Part shown: in pieces, positions 47,428-56,092 of the stretch | Layout: every line of letters starts with the position of its first letter | Position numbering within the stretch: position 1 is the first letter of the stretch | Assembly (NCBI GenBank): GCA_016202695.1 | Contig: JACQOE010000063.1 | Span: 1-64,000 of the forward strand | Direction of reading: 5' to 3' | Length of the DNA: 64,000 bases | Source: Pseudomonadota bacterium | GTDB lineage: Bacteria; Pseudomonadota; Alphaproteobacteria; JACQOE01 | Position numbers and translations under genes: made by a program | The notes under the pieces: model-generated | Databases searched by the model: none | What the model was told of the DNA's origin: nothing | What the model saw: only the letters and a program-made list of their open reading frames with translations

Positions 47428-48083
47428 GCGCCCGCGTCGCCATCGTCGACTACGGCCTCGGCAACCTGTTCAGCGTCTGCCAGGCGGTCGCGCGCTGCGG
47501 GGCCGAGCCCGAGCTGACGGCGGAGCCCGGGCGCGTGCGGGCGGCCGGGCGGCTGATCCTGCCCGGGGTCGGCGCCTTCGCCGACGGCATGGCCGGGCTG
47601 CGTGCGCGCGGGCTGGACGCGGCCGTCCGCGCCGCTGCCGCCGCCGGGCGGCCGCTCCTCGGCATCTGCCTCGGGATGCAGATGCTGTTCGCCGAGAGCG
47701 AGGAATTCGGCCGGCACCAGGGGCTCGGGCTCATCCCGGGGCGGGTGGTCGCGATCCCGCCCAGCGGTGCCGACGGGAAGCCGCACAAGATTCCCCACAT
47801 CGGCTGGAACGGCCTTATCCCCGCCGGGGGGCGGAGCGGCTGGGAGGGGACGCCGCTTCGCGCGCTCGCGCCGGCGACCGCGGTCTACTTCGTTCACTCC
47901 TTCGTCGCCGATCCGGCCGAGCCTGCCGACCGCCTGGCCGAGTGCGACTACGACGGGCTCCGGCTCACGGCCGCGGTCGGGCGCGGTAACGTCGTCGGCC
48001 TCCAGTTCCACCCCGAGCGGAGCGGCCCGGCCGGGCTGGCGGTGATCGCCGCCTTCCTCGACGGAGGGGCCGGCGATGGCTGA
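47424..48083 (+). CDS. HisH-type glutamine amidotransferase subunit
   Basis: VAIVDYGLGNLFSVCQAVARCG...LILPGVGAFADGMAGL...PLLGICLGMQMLFAESEEFG...VYFVHSF. Confidence 0.93.
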   Translation: MSARVAIVDYGLGNLFSVCQAVARCGAEPELTAEPGRVRAAGRLILPGVGAFADGMAGLRARGLDAAVRAAAAAGRPLLGICLGMQMLFAESEEFGRHQGLGLIPGRVVAIPPSGADGKPHKIPHIGWNGLIPAGGRSGWEGTPLRALAPATAVYFVHSFVADPAEPADRLAECDYDGLRLTAAVGRGNVVGLQFHPERSGPAGLAVIAAFLDGGAGDG

Positions 48084-50106
48084 GCGGGCGTCGGTCACCG
48101 TCTGGGTGGACCATCTTTCGCTCGGCGCGCTCGTCCGGCTCGCGCTCCTTGCGCTCCGCCGCCCGGTGGCGCGCGTCCGCTACCTCACCGCCTCGCCGGC
48201 GCTTGCGCCCCTGCTCCGTGCGCTGGGCGGACGGGTCGCGGGCCTCGGGCGGGTCGAGTACGCCGCCCATCGCCTGGGTGGCGCGCCGCTCCCGGAGGCG
48301 ATCCAGGGAACCGCGCGTGCCTTCCTCGATGCGCTCCGGGCCGAGCTTGCCCGCGATCCGCTGGTGCTGGGGGCCGTCCGCGCGCACGGGCTCGGCGGCG
48401 AGCGGCTGGTCCATCACCTCCTCACCCGCGCCTACGTGGTGGTCCTGCGGCCGATCGAGCTGGTGCTGCTTGCCCGCGCGCTGGCGCCGGCGGAGGCGGG
48501 CGTCTTCCTCGTCCGCCGCTCGTCCCTTTTGCCGCGCCTCGCCTTGCACCTCGGGGGGCCGGAGATCGTCGCCTACCGCGCCCCCTTCGCCGCCCTCGGG
48601 TTCCGGCCCCGCGCGAGCCATGCCCTCGACGAGTATGTCGCCCTCGGCTACTTCTGCGGCTCGGCCTCGGCGCTCGCCGGCACGCTCCGCTTCCTCGTCG
48701 CCTCGGCGTTGCGCGCCGTTCTCGCCGGGCGCGACCCGGCCCCGGCGGGCGCGGCGGCCGCCAACATCGCCGTCCACTTCTGCCAGCACGACCACGGGCG
48801 CGACGACCTCACCGACGTCTACTGGTGGTTCGATTCCGGCATCGCGCCGGCGAGCGTGACGGTCTTCGTCGACGATCCCGGCAACCGGCTCCTGATCGAC
48901 GCCCTCGTCGGCGAGGGCTTCGACGTGCGCGTGCGCCCGACCCGCCTGGGGCGCGTGCCCGGGGCCGGCCGCCCGTTCGCGATGCCGGCGGGCGGCCTGT
49001 TGCGCGGCGGGGCGGCGGCCCTCGGCTTCCTTTTGAGCGCGCTCGCGCGGGCGCCTCGGCGGGCCTGGATCGCGGTCGGCCTCGCCGATTTCCTTGCCCG
49101 CCACGCCGCCTATGTCGCGCTCTACCGGGGGCTCGGCGTCCGGCTCCTCTTCCAGCTCCATGACCTCGACGGCGAGAAGGCGGTCAAGGCCGAGGCGATC
49201 CGGACGCTCGGCGGCCTCTCGCTGGCGGCGCACTCGAGCGTGCTCCCCCTGTGGGACATCGTCGTCGACAAGGTGAACGACGTGCTCCTCACCTGGGGGC
49301 CGCACACCCGCGACGAGGTCTACACCTTCTTCCCCTGCCGGGCGGCCTTCGCCGTCGGCTTTCCCTACGGCTACACCTTCGCCGCGCTCCGCCCGGCGGC
49401 GCGGGCCCTGCGCGCGCGCTTCCCCGGGCGGTTCCTCCTTTGCTATCTCGATCAGAACCTGCAGGCGGACATAGCCACGCCCCTCGGCGCGCACCTCGCC
49501 GCTTGGCGCGTCCTCCTCGCCGTCCTCGCGCGCCACCGCGAGGCGACACTCCTCTGGAAGATGAAGAAGCCGCAGGAGGCCACCCTCGCGGCCCTCCTGC
49601 CGCGGCTCCCCGCGCTCGCCCGGCTCCTCGCCGACGGCAGGATCGTCGTCGTCGCGCGCGACCAGGAGGGGCGGCGGCGCCGGCCGGCCGAGGCCGGCCT
49701 CGCCGCCGACCTCGCGGTCGGCCTCGGGGTGAGTTCCGCCGCCGCCGAATGCGCCTTCGCCGGCATCCCGGCGCTGCACTTCGAGCCGGTCGGGCTGGCC
49801 GCCAACGGCTTCGTGCGAAGCGCGAGCGGGAGCGCACTCCTCGCCGACGAGGCCGCGCTTCAAGAGGCGATCGAGGCGGCGATCGAGGGGCGCTTCGCCG
49901 GCCACGCCCAGGCGGCGCGGGCCGCCCACGCCCGGCTCGACCCCTTCCAGGACGGGCGCGGGCATCTCCGGACCGGAGTCGTCATCGCCGCGCTGCAGCG
50001 GGCGCTCGCGCAGGGCGCCGGGCCCGAGGCGGCGCTGGCCGCGGCGGCGGCGGCGCTCGAGGCGGACGCGCCCGCGCCCGAGCGCCGGGCCGCCCGGCAA
50101 GGATGA
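48076..50106 (+). CDS. Large surface-carbohydrate biosynthesis protein, family unassigned (glycosyltransferase-like C-terminal half)
   Basis: 676-aa ORF in operon phase (overlaps hisH by 8 bp); FLLCYLDQNLQADIATPLGAHLAAWRVLLAVLARHREATLLWKMKKPQ...LGVSSAAAECAFAGIPALHFEP. Confidence 0.7.
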   Translation: MAERASVTVWVDHLSLGALVRLALLALRRPVARVRYLTASPALAPLLRALGGRVAGLGRVEYAAHRLGGAPLPEAIQGTARAFLDALRAELARDPLVLGAVRAHGLGGERLVHHLLTRAYVVVLRPIELVLLARALAPAEAGVFLVRRSSLLPRLALHLGGPEIVAYRAPFAALGFRPRASHALDEYVALGYFCGSASALAGTLRFLVASALRAVLAGRDPAPAGAAAANIAVHFCQHDHGRDDLTDVYWWFDSGIAPASVTVFVDDPGNRLLIDALVGEGFDVRVRPTRLGRVPGAGRPFAMPAGGLLRGGAAALGFLLSALARAPRRAWIAVGLADFLARHAAYVALYRGLGVRLLFQLHDLDGEKAVKAEAIRTLGGLSLAAHSSVLPLWDIVVDKVNDVLLTWGPHTRDEVYTFFPCRAAFAVGFPYGYTFAALRPAARALRARFPGRFLLCYLDQNLQADIATPLGAHLAAWRVLLAVLARHREATLLWKMKKPQEATLAALLPRLPALARLLADGRIVVVARDQEGRRRRPAEAGLAADLAVGLGVSSAAAECAFAGIPALHFEPVGLAANGFVRSASGSALLADEAALQEAIEAAIEGRFAGHAQAARAAHARLDPFQDGRGHLRTGVVIAALQRALAQGAGPEAALAAAAAALEADAPAPERRAARQG

Positions 50107-50864
50107 GCCGCGCCATGAGCCCAGCGACGAGCGGCGAGCGCGTCATCGCCATGATCCCGGCAAGGCTCGGGAGCGAGCGGCTGAGGTACAAGAATCTCCG
50201 GCTCTTGGCCGGCAAGCCGGTGATCGCCTACGCGATCGAGGCGGCCAAGGGGGCCGGGGTGTTCGACCGGGTGGTGGTGAACTCCGACGGCGCGGCGCTC
50301 AAGGAGATCGCCGATCGCTACGGCGTCGAGTTCCTCCTGCGCGATCCTAAGCTCGCCGATTCCCAGGCCAAGTCGGACGACGTGGTTGCCGACTTCATGG
50401 CCCGCGTGCCCGGCGACCTCCTCGCCTGGGTCAATCCGATCGCGCCCCTGCAGACGTCCGCCGAGGTGCGGGCGGTGGTCGAGCACTTCATCGCGAACGG
50501 GCTCGACTCGCTGATCACGGTCGAGAGCAGGCAGGTCCACTGCGTGTTCGAGGGCCGGCCGGTGAACTTCTCCCTCGACGGCCTCTTCGCCAAGACCCAG
50601 GACCTGGTGCCGGTGCAGCCCTTCGTCTACTCGGTGATGATGTGGCGCTACGCCACGTTCCTCGCCCACTACCGGGCCCACGGCCATGCCCTGCTCGCCG
50701 GCAAGGTCGGCTACTTCCCGGTGCACCGGCACTCGACCATCATCCTCAAGTACGAGGAGGACCTGCGGCTTGCCGAGGCGGTGCTGCGGGCGCGCGCGTC
50801 CGCGCCTCCGCCGCCCGAATACGACCCGGTGGTGGCGCGGATCGAAGGAAAGGGGGGACGATGA
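50103..50864 (+). CDS. Acylneuraminate cytidylyltransferase-like (NeuA/PseF-like)
   Basis: VIAMIPARLGSERLRYKNLRLLAGKPVIAYAIEAAKGAGVFDRVVVNSDGAALKEIADRYGVEFLLRDPKLADSQAKSDDVV. Confidence 0.9.
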   Translation: MSRAMSPATSGERVIAMIPARLGSERLRYKNLRLLAGKPVIAYAIEAAKGAGVFDRVVVNSDGAALKEIADRYGVEFLLRDPKLADSQAKSDDVVADFMARVPGDLLAWVNPIAPLQTSAEVRAVVEHFIANGLDSLITVESRQVHCVFEGRPVNFSLDGLFAKTQDLVPVQPFVYSVMMWRYATFLAHYRAHGHALLAGKVGYFPVHRHSTIILKYEEDLRLAEAVLRARASAPPPPEYDPVVARIEGKGGR

Positions 50865-52042
50865 GCAAGCCGCTCGACATTCTCGTCGTCGGCGCCGGCA
50901 TGTACGTCACGGGCCGCGGCTGCGACGGCTATGCCGGCACCATCATGCCGGCGCTCCTCGAGGGGCGCCGCCGGGGCCTGGTGGGGCGCCTCGCGGTCGC
51001 CACCACCCGCGCCGATTCGGCGATGGAAGCGGCGGCGACGGTGGAGGCGCTGGCGGCGCGGATGGACGTTACCGGCGGCTGCGAGGCTTACCCCGAAAAG
51101 GGCGAGAGCCGCCAGGCATTCCTTACCGCGCTCGACGCCTTCGCGCCCGACGCGGCGATCGTCTCGGTCCCGGATCACCTGCACGCGTTCATCGCCGTCC
51201 CGCTCGCCGAGCGCGGCATCCACGCGCTGGTGGTCAAGCCGCTCGCCGGCACGCTTGCCGATGCCCGCGCCATGCTCGCCGCGGCCGAGCTCGCCGGCAT
51301 CGTCGCCCAGGTCGAGTTCCACAAGCGCCTCGATGAATCCAATCTTGTGATGCGCGAGGTGGTGGCCTCGGGCGAGCTGGGCAAGCTCCTCTACGCCACG
51401 GTCGAGTACAGCCAGCGCAAGATGGTGCCGCGCGGCATCTACCGGAGCTGGGCGCACGAGACCAACATCTTCCAGTACCTCGCGGTCCACTACGTCGACC
51501 TCCTGCACTGGATGACCGGCTTCCGACCGCGGCGCGTGGCCGCCTTCGGGCAGCGGGACTATCTCGCCGGCATCGGCATCGACACCTGGGATTCGGTGCA
51601 GGCGATGATCGAGTGGGAACGGGGCGACGGCGGCACCTTCGTCTCGACCCACGTCTCCAACTGGGTCGACCCGGACGAGACCTCGGCCCTCTCCGACCAG
51701 CGGATCAACCTGGTCGGCACCAGCGGGCGCTACCAGGCCGACCAGAAGCACCGCGGCATCCAGACCGTGCAGGACGGCTCGGGCGTGCGCGACCTCAACC
51801 CCTACTTCACCGGCGCCTGGCGCGAGGGGCGCGACGGGCCGATCCGCTTCCACGGCTACGGGGTGGAGAGCGTGCTCCGCTTCGTCGCCGACGTGGTCGA
51901 CGTCGGCGCCGGGCGCACCACGCTGGCCCGGATCGAGGCGGAGCGGCCGACCTTCGCCTCGGCGCTGGTCTCCACCGCGGTCATCGAGGCGGTGCGGCGG
52001 AGCCTGGAGTCGGGGGGCGCGCGGATCGAGGTGGAGGCATGA
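50861..52042 (+). CDS. Gfo/Idh/MocA-family oxidoreductase
   Basis: LDILVVGAGMYVTGRGCDGYAGTIMPAL...AAIVSVPDHLHAFIAVPLAERGIHALVVKPLAGTLADARAML. Confidence 0.9.
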   Translation: MSKPLDILVVGAGMYVTGRGCDGYAGTIMPALLEGRRRGLVGRLAVATTRADSAMEAAATVEALAARMDVTGGCEAYPEKGESRQAFLTALDAFAPDAAIVSVPDHLHAFIAVPLAERGIHALVVKPLAGTLADARAMLAAAELAGIVAQVEFHKRLDESNLVMREVVASGELGKLLYATVEYSQRKMVPRGIYRSWAHETNIFQYLAVHYVDLLHWMTGFRPRRVAAFGQRDYLAGIGIDTWDSVQAMIEWERGDGGTFVSTHVSNWVDPDETSALSDQRINLVGTSGRYQADQKHRGIQTVQDGSGVRDLNPYFTGAWREGRDGPIRFHGYGVESVLRFVADVVDVGAGRTTLARIEAERPTFASALVSTAVIEAVRRSLESGGARIEVEA

Positions 52043-52100
52043 GGCGGAGGTCGCATCCGGCCCGGCGCGGGCGCAACGGCGGCGTGGGGCGCGTGGTCGC

Positions 52101-52898
52101 ATGATCCTGTGGTTCGCCGAGCCGCCCCGGGACTGGCCCCGCCCCGAGAACGGCGAGGCGGCCCCCCGCCTCGGCGCCTTCCGCCCGGCCGGCGCCGAGC
52201 CGTCGGCGGGCGAGGGCCCGGCCCTGGTCGAGGTGAGCGAGGCGGCGCCGCCGGCGATGGGCGCGGGCGCCGCCGCGTGGCTCCTAGGCGCCGGGCTCGG
52301 CGGGCACGCCCCCCTGATCGAGGCGGCGGCGGCGACCGGGCTTCCGGTGCTGGTTGCGGTCAACGGCCTCGGCGGCGCCGGGCTCGCCGGGGTGCGCCGT
52401 CGGGTGGCGGGCGGCGCCCTGGTGCTCGCCTTCGATGCCCGCGGCCAGGAGGACGATGCCTTCCTCGAGCAGCTTGCCTGGCTCGATTCGCAGACGGAGC
52501 CCTTCGCCGTGATCGCGGACTCGCCCGCCCGCTTCGCCGAGGCGGCGCTCTTCGGGCCCCACGGCCTGATCGTGCCCAAGGGCGGGCGGATCGAGGCGGA
52601 TCCGGTGCTCCGCATCTTTCGCGCCCGCGCCGCCGGCGCGCCGCGGCCGATGTCGCCGGCCGAGGTGGATGCGCTTCAGGGGCGCGAGGCGTCGCTCACG
52701 GTGGCGCGCGCGCGGGCGGCGGGCGAGCGCCTGGAACCGGGCGACCTCGCGGTCGCGGTGACCGAGTCCAAGGGACTTTCGCCCGCCCTTGGCGAGCGCG
52801 TCGTCGGCCAGCGGCTCCGCTATCCGATCCGCCCGGGCGAGGCGCTCACCTTCGGCCATCTCGCTGGGCCCGCGGTCGCGGAGGGGGAGGCGCGATGA
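52101..52898 (+). CDS. SAF-domain protein resembling a shortened sialic acid synthase (NeuB-like)
   Basis: C-terminal REASLTVARARAAGERLEPGDLAVAVTESKGLSPALGERVVGQRLRYPIRPGEALTFGHL; N-terminal region shorter and poorly conserved. Confidence 0.65.
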   Translation: MILWFAEPPRDWPRPENGEAAPRLGAFRPAGAEPSAGEGPALVEVSEAAPPAMGAGAAAWLLGAGLGGHAPLIEAAAATGLPVLVAVNGLGGAGLAGVRRRVAGGALVLAFDARGQEDDAFLEQLAWLDSQTEPFAVIADSPARFAEAALFGPHGLIVPKGGRIEADPVLRIFRARAAGAPRPMSPAEVDALQGREASLTVARARAAGERLEPGDLAVAVTESKGLSPALGERVVGQRLRYPIRPGEALTFGHLAGPAVAEGEAR

Positions 52899-53575
52899 GC
52901 TGCGGCGTCTCGGTCGTCATCCGGGCGAGGGACGAGGAGCGATGGATCGGCTCCTGCCTCAACGCGGTCGCCAACCAGGACCACGCCGAGGTCGAGGTGG
53001 TGGTGGTCGACGACGCCTCGAGCGACGCGACGCCGGCGATCGCCCGGCGCTTCGGGGCGCGCGTGATCGCCTACGGCGAGACCGGGTTCAACTACTCGCG
53101 GGCGCTCAACCTCGGCATCGCCGCCGCCTCGAAGCCGCTCGTCGCCGTCCTCTCCGCCCACTGCGTGCCGGCCAACGAGCAGTGGCTGGCGCGCCTCGCC
53201 ATGCACTTCCACGATCCAAAGGTGGCCGCCGTCTACGGCCGCCAGGAGCCGCTGCCCGACAGCCACTCCTTCGACAAGCGCGACCTCTGGACCACCTTCG
53301 GGCTCGACCGCAAGGTGCAGAAGCGCGACTTCTTCTTTCACAACGCCAACGCCATGATCCGCCGCGCGCGCTGGCGCGAGATCCCGTTCAACGAGGCGAT
53401 CCACGGGGTCGAGGACCAGGACTGGGCGAAGAAGGTGCTGAACGCCGGCGGGCGGATCGTCTACGAGCCGACGGCGAGCGTGTTCCACCACCACGGCATC
53501 CATCACGCGCTGAGCGAGGAGCGCGCCGCCCGCCAGGTGCGGATCATCGAGCTGATCCGCCAGGACCTGACCTGA
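52895..53575 (+). CDS. Glycosyltransferase family 2
   Basis: VSVVIRARDEERWIGSCLNAVANQDHAEVEVVVVDDASSDATPAIARRFGARVIAYGETGFNYSRALNLGIAAA. Confidence 0.92.
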   Translation: MSCGVSVVIRARDEERWIGSCLNAVANQDHAEVEVVVVDDASSDATPAIARRFGARVIAYGETGFNYSRALNLGIAAASKPLVAVLSAHCVPANEQWLARLAMHFHDPKVAAVYGRQEPLPDSHSFDKRDLWTTFGLDRKVQKRDFFFHNANAMIRRARWREIPFNEAIHGVEDQDWAKKVLNAGGRIVYEPTASVFHHHGIHHALSEERAARQVRIIELIRQDLT

Positions 53576-53588
53576 GGCGCGAGGGGCC

Positions 53589-54278
53589 ATGGCGATGACC
53601 GTCGATGCCGTCGTTCCCATCCGCTTCGCCGACTGCTGCGCGGCGGATGGAAGCCCGCGCCTCGTACTCTCCGGCAGGCCGCTCTGGGAGCTTACGCTGG
53701 AGCGCGCCGCCGCCTCGCCGGCGCTTCGCGCAGTGGTCGTCGCCTACGACGATCCGCGCTTCGCGCCGCACCTCGAGCCGTGGCGGGGCCGGGTGCGCGG
53801 GCTCGTGCGCCCGCCCGAGCTGAGTCTTGCCGGCAAGACCACGCTCGACGTGCTCGCCTTCGTTTCCCGCACCCTCCAGTCCGAGGGCTCCGGCCCCGAC
53901 TATCTGATGCTGCTCGAGATCAGCCATCCCTTCCGCCCCGCCGGGATCATCTCCGAGATCGTCGCCGCGGGCCGCGCCCAGCGTCCGGACAGCCTGGTGA
54001 CCTGCCGGCCGGTCCACTACAACTTCTGGCGCCGGCGCGGGGGCGGCCCGGTCGAGCGGCTGGCGGGCGCGGGCGACCGCGCCGGGGTGGCCATGTTTCA
54101 GGAGATGGTCGGTATCGGTTCGCTCTTCTCGCCGCGCGCGCTTCTCACCGACAACCCCTTCGGCGAGCAGGTCGACATCGTGCCCATCGACCGCTTCTGG
54201 ACGGCGATCGACGTTCGCGACGCCGACGGGCTGTGGCTCGCCGAGCGCTACCTCGAACGGATTGGCGGGGAGCCCTGA
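53589..54278 (+). CDS. Divergent cytidylyltransferase-like protein (NeuA superfamily)
   Basis: VDAVVPIRFADCCAADGSPRLVLSGRPLWELTLERAAASPALRAVVVAYDD...LMLLEISHPFRPAGIISEIVAAG...IDVRDADGLWLAERYL. Confidence 0.7.
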   Translation: MAMTVDAVVPIRFADCCAADGSPRLVLSGRPLWELTLERAAASPALRAVVVAYDDPRFAPHLEPWRGRVRGLVRPPELSLAGKTTLDVLAFVSRTLQSEGSGPDYLMLLEISHPFRPAGIISEIVAAGRAQRPDSLVTCRPVHYNFWRRRGGGPVERLAGAGDRAGVAMFQEMVGIGSLFSPRALLTDNPFGEQVDIVPIDRFWTAIDVRDADGLWLAERYLERIGGEP

Positions 54279-54283
54279 GGGCG

Positions 54284-56092
54284 ATGCCGACCGCCGTCCT
54301 CTATACGCCCGAGGAGGCCCGCCGGTTCCGCGCCGAGCGGCCGCCGGCCTCGGCCGTGCTCGCGCTGAGCCCGGACGCGCGCGCCGCCCTTCGCGGCCTC
54401 GACATCCCGGTACGGGCGACGACGGCGGTTTACGGCGACTCGGGGCATGCGCGCGTCGCCGCGCTGGTCCGGCGCGCCGACCGCGAGATCGGGCGCGCGC
54501 TCGCCCGCGAAACCGCGCTCGGGGTCGCGGCGCGCCTCACGCTCCGCCACGAGGTGCAGATGGTCGCCGCCGCCGCCGCCCGGCTCTGGGTGATGCTGGG
54601 GCGCTCGGGGCCGGGGCCGTGGCTGGTGCCGGAGCCTTCGGGCTGGGCGGTCGCAGAGGAGCGGGCCGAGGCCCAGGCGCGGCTTCTCGCCCGGATCGCG
54701 GGCCTCCCGGAGAGCTTCCCGGACCCCCTGCGCCAAAGCCCGTTCGCGGCGCCGCTTCGCTGGCTCAACCGCCTCGCCGCGCGGGCGCTGCGTTCGCGCC
54801 GGGTGGCGCTCTTCACCGCCTTCCAGTCGGGCATGGGGCCGCTCGCCGCCGGCGCCGGCGCCTTGAGGCCGCCGGTTCGCGCGGTGGCGCTTCGCGGCTT
54901 CCGCGGCCACGCCAACGAGCACCTTCGCCCCTTCGTCGCCCTGTGGCGCCTGGCGCGGGGGGCGCGGGCGACGCAAACGCTGGTGGTGCCGGCGACGCCT
55001 TCGGCCGCGGCCAGCGCCGCCGCCCGTCGCGCGCTCGGCGCCCTCACCGGCCCGGCCGTGCGCCGCGGGGTCGCGGCCTTCGAGGACTCGCTCCTCGCCC
55101 AGACCGCGCTCACCGAAGGCTTGGTTTCCGAGATGGGCGCGCTGATCGCGCTCCTTCGCCCGAGGGCGCTGGTGGCGCACGCGCTCCGCTGGGCCGACGA
55201 CGCGGCGCTGGGCGAGGCCGCGGCGGCGGCCGGGCTGCCGAGTGTCCTCATCAGCCACGGAAGCCACCCCCCGCCCGCCGGCGGGAGAGGGGGGGTGGTG
55301 GCCCGCGCCGTGCTCGCGCCGCACGCGGAAGGCTTGCTGGTGAGCCCGCTCGCCGATGCGGCCCTCGTCCAGTCGCCCCACGCCGAGGCCGCGGCCAGGG
55401 CCTTCGATCCGGCGATGCCGCGCCGGCGCATCCGGCCGGCGCTGTGGGCCTGGCGGGGCCTCCCCGAGCCGCCGGTGCGCTCGCCGATCCGCACCGTCCT
55501 GCATGCCGGCACCTTCAAGCGGCTCGCCCGCGCCCGGCCGTGGATGTACGAGACCGCTGACGAGTTCGTCGAGGGTCTCACGGCGCTGGTCGTGGCGCTC
55601 GAGTCCGTGTCCGCGGCGCGACTCGTGGTCCGGCTCCGCCCCGCGTCCGAGTGCGCGCCCGAGACGCTCCGCGCGCTCCTTCCCGAATCCGGGCGGGTGG
55701 AGGTCAGGCTCGGCGGCTCATTCCTCGACGACCTCGCCGCCGCCGACCTCCTGGTCAGCTTCTCTTCGACCACGCTGGAGGAGGCGCTGCATGCCCGCCG
55801 GCCGGTGGTGCTGTGGGGCGGCTCGATGCGCTATCGGCACCTCGCCGCGCGTACCCGCCCGCCGGAGCCGGGCGACCGCGCCGCGGTCTACGCCCCGGCG
55901 CGGGCCGAGGACCTCGGCCCCCTGATCGCCGCCGTGCTCGCCGCCCACGCCGGGCGTCCGCTCACCGACGCCGAGCTGGCAGCCCACGTCTGGCCCGCGG
56001 GTGCGCCTGACGCCGTTGCCGTCCTCGACGAGATCGCCGTGCCCCTGCCGCGCCGCGGGCTGGGGATCGAACCAAGGGAGTTGGCACCATGA
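54284..56092 (+). CDS. Surface-carbohydrate biosynthesis protein, glycosyltransferase-like, family unassigned
   Basis: ATG at 54284; LPSVLISHGSHPPP...RTVLHAGTFKRL...FLDDLAAADLLVSFSSTTLEEALHARRPVVLWGGSMRYRHL. Inside the track's 770-aa ORF. Confidence 0.65.
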   Translation: MPTAVLYTPEEARRFRAERPPASAVLALSPDARAALRGLDIPVRATTAVYGDSGHARVAALVRRADREIGRALARETALGVAARLTLRHEVQMVAAAAARLWVMLGRSGPGPWLVPEPSGWAVAEERAEAQARLLARIAGLPESFPDPLRQSPFAAPLRWLNRLAARALRSRRVALFTAFQSGMGPLAAGAGALRPPVRAVALRGFRGHANEHLRPFVALWRLARGARATQTLVVPATPSAAASAAARRALGALTGPAVRRGVAAFEDSLLAQTALTEGLVSEMGALIALLRPRALVAHALRWADDAALGEAAAAAGLPSVLISHGSHPPPAGGRGGVVARAVLAPHAEGLLVSPLADAALVQSPHAEAAARAFDPAMPRRRIRPALWAWRGLPEPPVRSPIRTVLHAGTFKRLARARPWMYETADEFVEGLTALVVALESVSAARLVVRLRPASECAPETLRALLPESGRVEVRLGGSFLDDLAAADLLVSFSSTTLEEALHARRPVVLWGGSMRYRHLAARTRPPEPGDRAAVYAPARAEDLGPLIAAVLAAHAGRPLTDAELAAHVWPAGAPDAVAVLDEIAVPLPRRGLGIEPRELAP

